Source of the DNA: Ceratobasidium sp. AG-K
Taxonomy: Eukaryota > Basidiomycota > Agaricomycetes > Cantharellales > Ceratobasidiaceae
DNA length: 64,000 nt
Assembly (NCBI GenBank): GCA_037039685.1
Contig: JAWNGF010000002.1
Location: 5,580,001-5,644,000, forward strand
Direction of reading: 5' to 3'
In this document: positions 24,301 to 35,868 of the stretch, in pieces
Numbering within the stretch: position 1 is the first letter of the stretch
How the letters are laid out: each line of letters starts with the position of its first letter
Notes under the pieces: generated by a model
Database searches by the model: none
What the model saw: the letters and a program-made list of their open reading frames with translations, nothing else
Told to the model about the DNA's origin: nothing
Position numbers and translations under genes: made by a program

Positions 24301-24786
24301 GTTGGAGAATTCGTTGGTTAACCGCCTGGCAGACTGGCGACTTGAGTTCGGTGTCGCTGTGACATTGATGGACCGTAAATAGGACAAATCCAAGGAGGAT
24401 TAATTGGACGAATCTGTCGAAAAGTGAGGTCTTGTGCTCCTTCTTTCGTTTCTTGAGCTGCAGATCAAGGTGAGTAGGGACATTGATCCATTCAACAATG
24501 TACTTACTTTTGCATTAGTCTTGGCCTTGACCCGCTTCCCAGGGGTGGGTGATGGACTAGGACTGGGAGGCACTACTGGGGGCTATGATTGTATAAGCAT
24601 TGTGTACTATGCATCATTGTGGCGTTGACTTACAGTGAATTTCGCTTTATCACTAAATGGACCATTATCGCCGTTCGCCTTGTCGTGTCCATTTACAACC
24701 GCCGGTGTAGACTTGCCCTTTTTCCTGGGTTTCACGGGTGTAGATTGGCGACCTGCATCCGAGGTCGTGCGTGATGGAGTCGGCAT
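21319..24786 (-). CDS. Large helical membrane protein with five ATR-TPxP repeats
   Basis: A protein of roughly 1000 residues whose family I do not recognise. Start MPTPSRTTSDAGR at 24786 (the upstream in-frame codon is GTG), then a Lys/Pro-rich cytosolic leader and one membrane helix (FVQLILLGFVLFTVH). Long amphipathic helices follow (APHVAQVEKKFRPYV, LWFEIEPKLIPIVEE), then a Pro-rich linker with GPIIPDGPIIPEGP. Next come a charged helical region (KRADIEKRHAKYEEE), a Trp-rich piece (DYAWLDDVTVEDWKRY), and five copies of a degenerate unit, for example ATRTVIKAAGGTPTPET and ATRSVVRAAGYTPEPET. It ends in VVHDDL. The exons before and after about 23668-23676 are out of phase by one base with no intron visible. 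That is either a sequence error or a break separating two genes. Confidence 0.65.
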
Positions 24787-25129
24787 AGCGTATTGCACCA
24801 CAACACTGCAAAGCTATTGTGCTGTGTCCAGTAACAGTTGGTACTGGTTTAATTCTTCGACCGCAAGGCGAATAGAGGGGATTAATCGCAGTGCAGGTTG
24901 TTGTTGTGGTGTGGTAAAGAAATGGAGCGTTGGACCACGTCACACTTAGTAGCGTCATCAATGAACCTGAAGACTATTCCCATTTAGGCGCCAGAACCGC
25001 GTCAGGCTCACACATTACGTGCCGCTACCACTGAGTCGCGGTCTCAATCGTGTCGCAAAACCCGCCTATGAAGCGATTGTAGGCGAGTAAATCCATGCAT
25101 TAAAACACAAAGTACAATCTTTTGGCGCG
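24787..25129. other. Spacer between the ATR-repeat gene and Y14
   Basis: No gene seen. Short frames on both strands are opposite-strand artefacts of one another. It should contain the promoter of the ATR-repeat gene and the 3' untranslated region of Y14, both on the reverse strand. Confidence 0.5.
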
Positions 25130-25875
25130 CTAACGGCCGGGACTACGGCTACGATTACGGCCGCCACGGCCACGTCCCCCTCCCTGCTGCTGCTGCCCTC
25201 GGCCCAGTCGGAGGTGGTCGCACAAACGCAAAATCGCATTCCAGGTTTTGTTCGAGGAGAGGGGCTCCGTTCAGCTTCTCGATCGCGTTCTTGGCCTCCC
25301 GATATGTCTCGTATTCTACCAACGCATAGCCCTGTTCAAGGTGGCAACCGGATTAGGATGTATAAACATATCAAGCAAACAAGGCGAGCCTACTTTAACA
25401 TAGCCCGTCCGTCGATCGAGGTTGAGGTGCAAGTTTTTGATGTCACCAAAGTCGGCAAACTTGTCCTGTATGTCCTCCTCGGTTGCCTCTTCGTGGACGT
25501 TGGTGACAAGGACTATCCACCCCTCGACAGCTGTGCGAACACGACATCAAAGTGATTGGATCAATACTCGGCGAGAATCCACGATGCCGAAAAACAAACA
25601 CTCACATCGAGCTGCAGACCCACCCCCGGTATCTTTGTGCTCCGTATCCAAGCGTTCATAAACCTCATCCGCCTGTCCGCCAGCACCTGCATCAATTAGT
25701 TTGATGGGTTCCAATGTTCAGAACAACGAGTTGAGCTCACCTTCGCGGTTCCGAAACCCACGACCGCGTTTACGGACAATAATGTCACCCCCTGCCGGAC
25801 ATTGAGGAAACCCGGGCAATTAGTTATGAATTACGATAACATACCATCATCAACATTCATGCCATCCTCGCTCAT
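25130..25875 (-). CDS. Exon junction complex core protein Y14 (RBM8A)
   Basis: An RNA-binding protein that pairs with Mago nashi in the exon junction complex and acts in nuclear mRNA processing and decay. [20 protein letters not shown] begins at the ATG at 25875. The single RRM reads [20 protein letters not shown] with RNP2 VLVTNV, then [19 protein letters not shown], and RNP1 KGYALVEY. The end [17 protein letters not shown] is typical of Y14. The tail should read [17 protein letters not shown] to a TAG at 25130-25132, but that frame is reached only if one base is dropped from the CCC at 25203-25205. As given, the frame ends early at 25155. Four or five short introns. The tail is so typical that I favour a sequence error. 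Confidence 0.9.
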
Positions 25876-26662
25876 AATGAGTTGCTGTTTTTTCACCGAT
25901 GATGGGAGAGGCTAGACGGGTTCAAACAGCTCTGGCGCCTGATTTGCCGGCGCTAAACACACCCTACCGGGACCCTGAGTGAAAGACCACCCCGACCGCC
26001 CAATCGCTGTTCCCCCCGGCTGCCAACGTCAATTCACGCATCCTGACATGCCCAACCTAAACTGCATGCCGAGCCACGGTGATCACCATAGAATGAAAAT
26101 CGGATCCCCATGCCCGATGCATATGTGGATTTAAGACCTCGGATGTTCCCAAACAAAGGCCGCGCACTGCCTCGGAGTGGAATTTGCTGTACGAGCGCAA
26201 GATTGTCTAGCCTCAACTAATCTCACCACATCCGATAATGACTCGCGTTCTTTGTCCTTGAAACTGATCAACTATGTCATATCTCAATCAATTACCCTGA
26301 TGATCCCGAAAATCTATCAATTGGCTCAGACGTTACCGGTTGTTCAACGCATGGGCGTTGGACACAGCTCGATGGTTCACCGACCGGCCTAGTCCGCTAC
26401 GCTAGTTGGGCGAATTCTTGCCCGCCGTGCCCCAGGCACCGTCTCTCCGGACTAAATACACTACACCCAAGGATGGGGTTCTTCGGTATAAAAGTCAAGC
26501 TGACAAGCCCGCCAAAAGCATCAACTTCTGTTCTCTCGGTACAGCAGCAGCCTACACTCGGCAGTTCCCATTCTCTTGCACTCTTTCTCTTGAGCATTTC
26601 TCTGGTTTCGACCCAAGATATTTAAAAAGGTTTCCCCATCCACAACCCCTAGACATATCACA
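25876..26662. other. Divergent spacer between Y14 and the MYND gene
   Basis: No coding region supported. A pyrimidine-rich run followed by AAAAAGG and CACAATG immediately before 26663 looks like an ordinary fungal start-site context. Confidence 0.5.
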
Positions 26663-27511
26663 ATGAGCGGCGGAGGAATTCAACACTGGTGCTGGTGCGG
26701 GCGCCTCTGCACCTCCTGGTGCTCTAGGTGCGTTATCCTACCCGGCCGTCGCAGACGGTGTTACTGACGATGACATACTATGTATAGGTGCGAGCGCCAA
26801 TGGTATTGCTCCCCCGAGCATCTTGAGGCCGACTGGCCAAGGCATAAGGTGGAGTGTGGGTCGTATGCGCAATCCAACGCCTCTTCCGTTACGGTCCAAG
26901 GTACGGGAACCAGCCCACGGTACCGAAACGGTTCCTAACACGTCCCCTTAGCAATGTTGTTCCCGATTGATCAAGATCGCCCTCGACTGATGCCCGTGAC
27001 ACTGCGTGGCGCTGAACAATCCGGCGGAGTGATGGATTGGACCCCTGCTCTCCATGGCGTTATTGGCAACCCAAACGAGATCTCTAGCATGGTCATCACC
27101 AAAGGCGTTGGAGGTGAGCTCTATTCCAGCCGCGAAATACCTGGTAACCTAACGACGCAATCCTAGGCGAGACTCTGCGCTTCCCTCTGCATGTCTTTTT
27201 CCGCACTCACTTCCTGACTGATGGCTCTCGTGGGTAAGTCGGCGATCCAACAGCTTCAAATCACTCCATACTAAACCCTGTTTATCAGCAATTGCTCTAT
27301 TAATTCGCTGACACATGGCCAAGCCCAGTACCAATGGAAAGGACCTGTTATCGCTCTCAAATTCACTGGGTATGTGATCCGTCTCATCACCCGCCATACC
27401 CCTACTAATCGTCTGATATGCAGGACGCGTCAATCTGCATACACCAACATCTCCATGTCCGACCTGGCTCCACTCGTTTATTTCATGACTTATCTCAACA
27501 GTCGTCCGTGA
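26663..27511 (+). CDS. MYND-type zinc finger protein
   Basis: A small protein of about 200 residues. ATG at 26663 gives MSGGGIQHWCWCGRLC, then an intron at about 26730-26787 and a second exon that completes a MYND finger. The finger pattern is C-S-R-C-x4-YCSPEHLEADWPRHKVEC, with the Cys and His ligands in place. Three further introns lead through LFPIDQDRPRLMPVTL, FPLHVFFRTHFLTDGS and INSLTHGQAQYQWKGP to a TGA at 27509. MYND fingers bind proline-rich partners, but the body of this protein is known to me only as a fungal family without assigned role. It sits alone between divergent Y14 and the convergent kinase gene. Confidence 0.75.
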
Positions 27512-27921
27512 TTTATTATCTTCAACTGCATACAACACTGTATCACTAGCGCATCAGCCATTGGGTTTTAGCTTTGCCGTCTTGCTAACTATTTATTTTG
27601 ACGCGGACTGTTTGCGTCGCTTATCTATTTATTCTCCCAATTATGCTTATTTCTGTGTATTTCTACACCAAAATAGATTTTTTCCCCTACAATCGAGGCT
27701 GTGCGTGTATCAACCCTTTGAGGAACCTTAGAGCCTAAAACCGACGTTGTTGCTTATGTACGCATGTATGCGACGTAATCTTCAGTCAAAGGCCGCCGTG
27801 AGATTTATCTTCTAGGCTCCGCTGTCTACACCGTGATGTTAAAAAGAAGGCCAATGGGAAGAAAATACCAGGTTATCTGGAGAAAGGTGCTAGAGCAAAA
27901 CCGTGAAACGCTCTCCTCAGT
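27512..27921. other. Convergent intergenic spacer
   Basis: AT-rich region between the 3' ends of the MYND gene (+) and the kinase-TPR gene (-). Nothing else is seen. Confidence 0.6.
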
Positions 27922-30369
27922 TTACCGGTTTAGCTTGAAGTTGGTCACCAGCGCGTCGTAATCGGTTCGGCGACCTTGGGTTTTGTATATTAATGCGAGT
28001 TTGTGTGCGTTCCGTATTGTGTCTGGGTGTTCTTCTCCCAACGTCCCCGTGGAAATGACAATTATTTGGTTGAGCAGAGTCTCTGCATCTTCCAGCTGGT
28101 CCCGTTTGAGATATGTCTTCACAAGGAGCTCCATGCTTTCTAGGGTGTTAGGATGATCCTCTCCGAGTACTCGCATGCGGATGTCAAGCACACGAGTCTC
28201 CAAACGCTCCGCCTCTTCGGTTCGTCCTTGCCGGTAATATGTTGCTGCTAGGTCCCCCATGCTTTTCAACGTATCGGGGTGCTCTTCACCGAGTACACGC
28301 ATACGAGAATCCAACACGGATATATCCAGCGACTCAGCTTCCGCTAGCTGATCCTGCTCGAAGTACATCATCGCAAGATTTGCCATGACTGCCAGAGTGT
28401 CGGGGTGATCGTCTCCTAGCGCTTGTTTCTGGGCGGTGACTAACTCGACTGCCAGAGACTCTGCATCCCCCAATCGACCTTGTTCATGGTACGTCACTGC
28501 TAGGTTCCCCATACTCTGCAGCGTCGTAGGATGATTCCTTCCAAGAGATTGTGCCTAGGAGCCTAGCACTTCGAGCTCAAGTGCCTCTGCCTCTGCAAGA
28601 CGGCCTTGCCGCTTGTATGTGTCTGCTAGGCTCGCTTTGATCGATAATGTGTCAGGATGTTCTTCTCCAAGCACCCGCTTGCGGGCTACTAGCACTTGAC
28701 TCTCCAGCGACTCTGCGTCTGCTAGTCGGCCTTGTTGCTTGTACGTCGTCGCTACATTTGCCATTCCCAGCAACGGTGCGTTGGGACGGTTTTCCTCGAT
28801 AACCCTTTGTGGTGTAGTTTCTGCGTCGATCTCCGATAACGAGGCAGAAATGGCACTCATCTACCAAGATTACGTCAGTAAATGGAGTTGGCGATCATTA
28901 GAGCGAAAATAAGTTTCGAATAAAGTGCTCTTACGGAAATTTGGCTGGAGTCATTGATCGCCAAGGTTGTCATAGGTTGGAGAAATAAAGCTCGTAGTTG
29001 CTCTTCGATGACAGTGGCATCTGGCCGCTGAGATCGATCAAATGACCAACACCGTTGCATTATTTCCCAAAGCTCATCACTAATCTCAACCGCCGGGCGA
29101 GGTGGGGTCTTGCGTTTGATTGCTACCATTATGAGGACTTGCTGCTCGCTTTGCTCTTCGTATGGGACTTTGCCAGTGAGCGTCTCCTGTACTTGCGTAT
29201 GCAACGTGAGCGACATAAATTTACCAGGTAGAACGACGATGCCTACTAGCACAGTCTAGAAAAGCAAACTAGTTAGGGATTTTCAGGGGCGTATGGGTAG
29301 AATATTACCATCCCATATGCGTATATGTCTGCCTTCTTGCTTAGGCGAAAGTCGCTATCTTCGTCCAGGAGCTCGGGCGCCTGAGAATTTAATAAGCCAA
29401 GCCCAAGCAGTAGTCCCGAGTTTCATACTGCCCACCGAACCGAAAGGCTGGAGGTTGTGGAGTTCGTAAACCTGAGCGTAAGATTCTTTAGTTGAGCGTT
29501 TCCAAAGTCGGCGATCATGGCTGTGCCGTTGTGAGAGACCATGACGTTTGCCTGATACCGAAAAGCCATGCTAGACACGTAAGTGATGTGGTTACAGGAT
29601 AAGCAACAAGAAACTTGCCGCCTTCAAGTCACCATGAACCTGTATGAGAGGTCACCTCGGGAATCACGGATCTCTAAGTAGTAGGCTTACCGTTTCATTG
29701 GCATGAATGTAGGATAACCCTGCACAAATATCTCTGCACTTGGAGCTCTGCTTAGTGACAATATCGAGTCAGCGCTGCGAGTATTACTCACAAGATTTAT
29801 TCGGTTTGCGTCTGGGTTACGCCTGATATATGACATCAGGTCGCCACTCTCCATCCATTCGGATATCATAGACAGTTGTCCTCGAAACGTAGCGAGCCCC
29901 AGTAGCTGAAGTACGTTGGGATGTTGTAGCTTAGACCAGAGGTATAACTCTCTGGCCGCACGCTAATTGGGATGTAATGCAGTAGTATAATATCATATTT
30001 ATTGTTACATTCGACACACCTTGAGAATCTTTGCCCTTTCGTCATCTCTTCCCGGTCTTTCGTACAATCTGAGGGTCTTGATTGCCACCTTCGCACCGCC
30101 ATCTAGGTTTCCACGATACACATCGCAGAACCCTCCTCCAGCCACTGGGTGGGCACTACATGTGCTCAAGTCTATGGACCCTGTGAGATCTGAGCAACCA
30201 CGTTTGGCGAGGGCACTAATAATATCTTCTGCTGACTAAACACCCAAGGTTCCAATGGATGTGTAAACCTTAAGTCCAATGATGCAACGGTCAGTGATCA
30301 CCGACCACTTACAGTCGTTCTACTGATGATCTCCTCGCGGGTACTGAAATCCCGATCGTTAAAATCCAT
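27922..30369 (-). CDS. Protein kinase with C-terminal TPR array (in-frame stop inside the TPRs)
   Basis: ATG at 30369 gives MDFNDRDFSTREEIISR. An intron then precedes SAEDIISALAKRGCSDLTG, a leader shared with the kinase at 45700-47076. The kinase domain has a glycine loop (GGGFCDVYRG), VAIK lysine, VLQLLGL, a catalytic loop HGDLKAANV (HGD in place of HRD), ADFGNAQ, RWAAPELL and ETLTGKVPYEE. After an intron come six full 42-residue TPRs of the kinesin-light-chain type (for example NLAVTYHEQGRLGDAESL and LGEEHPDTLKS) and a partial seventh, ending FKLNR. A TAG at 28555-28557 interrupts the second repeat while the frame stays open on both sides. The protein would be cut after about two repeats, unless the base is wrong or the stop is read through. 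Confidence 0.75.
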
Positions 30370-31210
30370 CTCCTTGTCTAGGTATCTTTCTCCTCGCTGA
30401 AACGTGGCCTCGGGTGTGATGCGGAAGAGGAGCCACGGGAATATTCTAGCGGGGGATGGTGCAATTAGGCTTTGACTAATGCCTCTAGTCAGTCGCGTAG
30501 ACTCTTACTCCACTACTGAGTATTTGGAGAAGTTACACTCCTAGAGCTGCTATAATTCTTGTAGGTAAATTTGTTGGCTATGATAGGTTATATGCTTGGT
30601 CGTGGGCGGGAAAGTTGCTCCAATTGCAAATGACGAACTCGGCTGAAAGCAACGGCAACCAGTGAATGATCAAATAGGGCGGTCCTATATGGTGCACCGT
30701 CAATGGATCGATTTTCGGAGCCATAAACCCGTCAAATCGATCCATGAGAATAGAAATTTTGCCCTTCCAGTTGAAGGGCCTCATAAAGCTAATATAACAT
30801 ATTGGAAGTCCTTTTCACGCACCCCAAAGACGTCATATGCATGCGCATCGGTAAGTGTGAAGGTTTGCACACGTGGTACCGGCGAATATGTGCCTTGAAA
30901 TGAATTAAGCGTGGGGTATGCTGCTGAATGTCGTTGCCCAGCGTACTCATTCAGGGCCACTAGATTGAGATCCAACCGTTCAACCGGCACCCAACGGCCC
31001 ACAGATGTTATATACCGCTCGCAATTGTACAATGCCTTATCAGCTATTTTTTTTTGCTGAACGCATCGGTCATTGGACAGGAAGTAAATTGAGTTTAAAA
31101 AGCAGCATAAATCAGGATGCATGCGTACACAAATACGCAGATGGTGACCGGGAACCCCGAGGAAAGTTATAATACAGATTGGCAATTGAGACATATATCC
31201 GGCTCCAGCC
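30370..31210. other. Intergenic region with an unassigned reverse frame
   Basis: Reverse-strand frames at 30781-31194 and 30578-30784 look partly protein-like (for example WVPVERLDLNLVALNEY and TDAHAYDVFGVREKDF) and may be one decayed gene. No start, family or clean splice between them can be shown. Otherwise it is the upstream region of the kinase-TPR gene and the 3' flank of the hydrolase. Confidence 0.3.
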
Positions 31211-32682
31211 CTACACGAATGCCACGTCCCATATGAACTCGACCATCTGAGTTATCATCTCTCTGGTGCACTGGTGTCCCACGCTCTCTTGAATTACGAG
31301 TCTCTTTGAGCCAAATGGTCCCACAGAGATAGACTCGAGAAATTGGCGGGTTGGTAAAAGTGGTACCATTGTGTCTTGAGCTCCCGCGATTGCCAATATA
31401 TGCTTGTTCATGTATGGGTTTGGTTCTCCGGTCCTCGACCAACGCGAAACGGGGTCATGCTTTGTTATATATTCCCGTGTTTCTTGTGTCATTAACGACG
31501 AGAGAAGTGGGACGCATGTGGGGTTGCTTTGAACGGTTGCAAGGTCGAGAAAGTCGGGCGAGCCTATATACACAGTCAAATTGAGATTACTAGGCTAATC
31601 GGTAGCAGTATATATATTTGTTTACTGACCCAATATCGATACGCAAGCATTTACTCGATGTTCTAGAAAGTAATATACGACTTTGATTAGTACGGTCTCG
31701 TGGACCCCAGGCATCGCTTGTTACTGACCTCGATCCATGACCATCCATGCTGCGTGTCCCCCCAGTCCTACTCCCATAACCATCCATTTCTCACTATATT
31801 ACTGGTTGAGTTCTATAATGGAGTTTATCTATGGGGTTACTCACATAGGCCTATTGTTGTTTGGGTTGAGAGAGGAGGGAAGCGCATTGATCAGCCTAGA
31901 AACGCTCAACGAGGTACGTTCTATCGCAAATTTTGTTGAGAATAAATACCAATGGGATAATTAAAATAGGATTTGCACTACCTTGCTGTCTGAAGACACG
32001 TTCCCTTTAAGCAGGCGAATCGTAAGCAGGCGTACCCGGCCGGTAGTGGGAGTAGTTGTCTTACGCTTCAGACTCCTGCCCCATGGTCGGTTCGCACGCC
32101 TCCAAGTCCTGAAAGGGTTAGGCGCTCAGAACCTTCCTCTATTTTGAGTTACTGCGCTCCTAGACTCACAAGTATAACAATCGCTAGGTTCTTTTGTGCT
32201 GATTTTGCGTTAGCCGTTGCTTTTTTAGCCCACTGATCCAACACCCCATTCACTATCACCAACATGTGACGAGCGTTACACGGGTGGCCACACAGCATAA
32301 ATAGCACCACTGTAGCGGGATTGATCAAATCTGCTGGATAGGTATGTATATGCGCGATTCCGCCGGCGAGAGTTAAACTTGTAAGAGACGGTGTGATTGA
32401 TACACTCGTTTGGCTGAATTGATTAGCAGGCAGGTGAGGATAGCTATACCCAAGTTCGGGGGCGGTATTATGAGGAGTCGGTAGAGATATCATAGATCTG
32501 GGACGTAGAGGGGGGCGAGTTTGTATGACGCTTACTTTAATATAGTCCCCGAGCCAACCACGTCTGGTGACAGCGCTTATGACGGGAGCAATCAAGCGGT
32601 ACCAATAAGAGATTAAGATACTATCACGGTAGTGACAGTGTCTTTTTACGGTACGAGCGGCCTCCAAGACTTTGAATAGCAT
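31211..32682 (-). pseudogene. Alpha/beta-hydrolase, probably inactive or decayed
   Basis: The first exon (ATG at 32682) encodes a leader and then LPTPHNTAPELGYSYPHLP and HIHTYPADLINPATVVLFML, the usual entry to an alpha/beta-hydrolase core. A later exon gives SRLINALPSSLNPNN, joined by a clean intron to EKWMVMGVGLGGHAAWMVM. This is the nucleophile elbow, but the expected G-x-S-x-G is G-V-G-L-G, with Gly in place of the catalytic Ser. The C-terminal exons keep GSPDFLDL, an acid-site ILAIAGAQDTMVPL and a His in SVGHQCT. Between about 31970 and 32150 I cannot restore an uninterrupted frame. Loss of Ser plus that gap suggests a pseudogene. A non-catalytic descendant is the alternative. Confidence 0.55.
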
Positions 32683-35261
32683 AATCGAGCGCCATTGATT
32701 ATCTTATTGCTCCCGGGCGGTTACGATGACTCGTGGGCCGATGCGTCACCAGTCCAAGTATTTGGGAGTCTGACGCGTGGTTGAGCCAGACCGAGCCAGA
32801 GCGTACTCGGCCGATGTTCCTACTTTGGATCGGACACTAAAGTAGCTGGTCTTGCGTCTGAAATCTCAATGGTTCATCACCCCGATCGGCATTGACGTCG
32901 ATAAGCAAACGGTGTTACGCATGTCTTCTAGTACTCGTAGTACCCCTCAAACTCGTCCAGAGGTTTGCGGCTGCTGAGCGGGGATTTCGCACCATAAGGT
33001 ATGTGTGGCATGTGGAGACTATCGCGCAGGATTACTAATGGTTTAAATGGCTTGTAGGAGAAGGTGCTCCCCTGGTGCAGATAGCTTATGATCTCGTGTG
33101 CCTCAGCGCCGGGGCCAACCATGAAGGTGCCGACACCCAGTCATATATATAGAACTTTCTGAGGTTAAGAGGCATAGCCGAAAGCCCACACAAAATTTTA
33201 AACCCAAACAGGGGGCTTGTATTTCTCGTTAAATAACGCCCAAGAAAAGTATTCCAACATCATGGCTATAAATCGCTTGTGAACGAGGTAGAATCAAACA
33301 TCAGTGACATGTTGCGGAAGGAGTACGTGTATAGCATGAGGCGCGTACAAACCCACCCCTTGCGAGGGTTCACAATAGATTTGGAGCCTTCAACTGAATA
33401 CTCGTGGGATAGGCTTCCTGGCCTTGCAGGGGATGCGCCATGACGTAGCTTTACTTGAAGTAGAACGCAAAATAGAGGACATGGCAACGAGGTGTGTTCT
33501 ATTTGATGTTCCCAGTCCCATAGATGAGGAATAGGTTGAACGCTGGATGCTCATCCGCTGCTACCCAAGAGTTCCGCACACACGATCTAAATCGCCGAAT
33601 ATACGTGATTCTGACTCCCAGGAGCGTTGGGTTACTCATATTCTGCATGGGGCAACCCTCCCTTTTGCAACATGCTCTAAGCTTCGAAACCAAACCATCT
33701 CGATTTTCAACAAAAAACATACGTGTGTATGTAGTGCTTTCCCAACGCGAGTGATACATCGTCTGTCCAATTGGGAGCTTGCCTGAGGCCGATCAATTAG
33801 TTCACGGGTGTCTTAACAACCAGGATGTGTCAGCATCGTTTTGCATAGGCACGCGGTACGTAGCGGTCCCACGAGATTACAAGGGCTGAACTTCGACAAA
33901 AAAAACTCAGTTTTGGTCTCGCATTGTCGCGCAAGAGACTCTGAAGTTGATGGCTGCAACCCGAGATCCTGGTACCACGTGACTATAAATTGCAGCCCAT
34001 TGGCCCGAGGGGATAATGGTAAAATCACCAGCTTGGCGACAACAAGGATTTATAACATGCGATGTCCTGTAACTCCTGCACAGTATCTCATCTTGTCTCA
34101 CAACTCACATTACTTGGGCGGGTATACCATTTCTCCTAACACGCTCGCCCGAGTCCGCTGATGTTTCTCAGCACACGCCACATCGGGATTACCCTGGATT
34201 GTATCTAACAGTGGCCAAGTGTACCCCCTGTTTATCTCCTCATCCCTTATCCGATCTACTGTTGGAGTCCCTGGGGGCCAGATATGGAGAGCCCTTGTGA
34301 CGGCAACGTAGAGGTGGCGTGCGGACTGGACAATACGGAAGCGGCCAGTGAAAATGATACAAGAATCCTTTGCGAAACTCATTCCAGTACTGTTCATGCT
34401 TTCACCTCACCAAAGATTTTATCGCCTATGACCATCAACGACCCGCGGCATACGACAACCACCCATCATGATTACTACTGTACCAGCCAAGCAGGAACGT
34501 CGGTCCCAGTCCCAGCTGCGTCCGACGCGACGTAACAATTTGATCAGTCCCACCACTTACGATGTGAAATAAAGCAACCCCAAAGTGGTAATATAAGACA
34601 TCGTGTATTAAGTAACATTGGTATGAACCTGAGTGGGAGTCAGTGGAGACCTAAAGTCGTCGATCTGAAAGTGTGGTTGAGTAAGATTACTGGGCCGACA
34701 ATGTAGAGCGGGATGCATACTGCCACGACTATGGCGTGCCGCCCTTTTATAGCTGGACGGAAAGCTCAAGGTCTCAATCTATCAACCGGGGTGGAACGCT
34801 GGGCCCATTTCTTGCTGTTCACCTTGCTTCAGTGGGCGCAATTTCTCCTGAAATATGCATATATGTAGTGCCTAGGATAAGTTCCAGCTAAATCAAAGCA
34901 CACAGCTACTGTTTGAGGCATATATCATTCATTTAACGCTAAAATGTTTGTAAAGCTGGCGCTAGTTTATTGCGATCTTATATGCGTACTGATATACTCC
35001 AAAAGAGGGAGTTCAAACCCTCAAAGACATCATGGATTAGGCTATGGTATCCCCCCGAAGACCTACCGACCAGTAGCGCCAATTGTAACGTGTTATCTAG
35101 GAATCATATATGACAAAGATTTGTAACTCAACTTCGAGCCTGACGTTCACAAAAGGCTGTCCCAGTCCCACAACCGGCCGACGCGGTGGGATAGCTGGTG
35201 CAAACATACACAAAGCGATTTGGCCGCCCAGCGTCTTAATAGCGACGTTCCTGCCCGGCGG
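32683..35261. other. Gene-poor stretch
   Basis: About 2.6 kb with only short, mutually overlapping frames on both strands. Reverse frames at 33499-33759 and 34110-34397 have some protein-like composition but no recognisable motif, start context or splice partners. Local AT-rich runs and degenerate sequence suggest old decayed genes or repeats; I cannot name any. Confidence 0.4.
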
Positions 35262-35737
35262 GTACAGTATAGTCGAGGCCGATTGGAGGAAGTGACGCCA
35301 GCTTATGCCGAATTGCTCGCTGCTCGTAAATGAGTGCTTCGATCGGATCACCCAGAAACTCTAAAGGCTATGGCGCATTTGGCGGCAGAGTACTTTGATC
35401 GAGGTCAAATGGGAGATGCGGTTCACGTATATATTGAATTGCTTGCCGCGCGCAAGCGAGTGCTTGGCCAACATTATTCAGACACACTGGGGCCATGGCA
35501 CATCTGATTGCTGCATATACCAACCAGGGCCGGCTATTTGATGCAACCTCGGTGTATGCTGAATTGCTAGCTAGCTGCAAGAAGGTGCTTGGCTAGGATC
35601 ATCCCGCCACTCTGAAAACCGTGACAAAGCTAGCCGTAATGTACCGCAACCAAGGTCGGCTCGGAGAGGTAATGCTCATTTATGCTGAATTGCTGGCTGC
35701 TCGCAGGAGGGTACTTGGCCAAGGCCACCCTGTGCGG
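35262..35737 (+). pseudogene. Decayed TPR (kinesin-light-chain-type) gene fragment
   Basis: Four consecutive 42-residue TPR units are recognisable: RGRLEEVTPAYAELLAARK, HPETLKAMAHLAAEYFDRG, MAHLIAAYTNQGRLFDATS and LAVMYRNQGRLGEVMLIYA. Each ends in VL-x4-HP/Y-x-TL as in the kinase-TPR gene. The frame is broken three times: a TGA after LLAARK (about 35329), a one-base shift near 35492, and a TAG after KKVLG (about 35595). No kinase sequence precedes it on this strand. It is most simply a remnant of a kinase-TPR or NLR-TPR gene, opposite in orientation to the one at 27922-30369. Confidence 0.65.
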
Positions 35738-35868
35738 CGGTCATTCCCGATCGCCCCCAACTCCCAGCTGTGCACCGGCGACTCCGTCGCCCAACAATCG
35801 GATAACTGGATCACTAACGGAAGTTCAAAACAATTGAGGGGGAGAGGACCTTTGTGGAACAAAATGAT

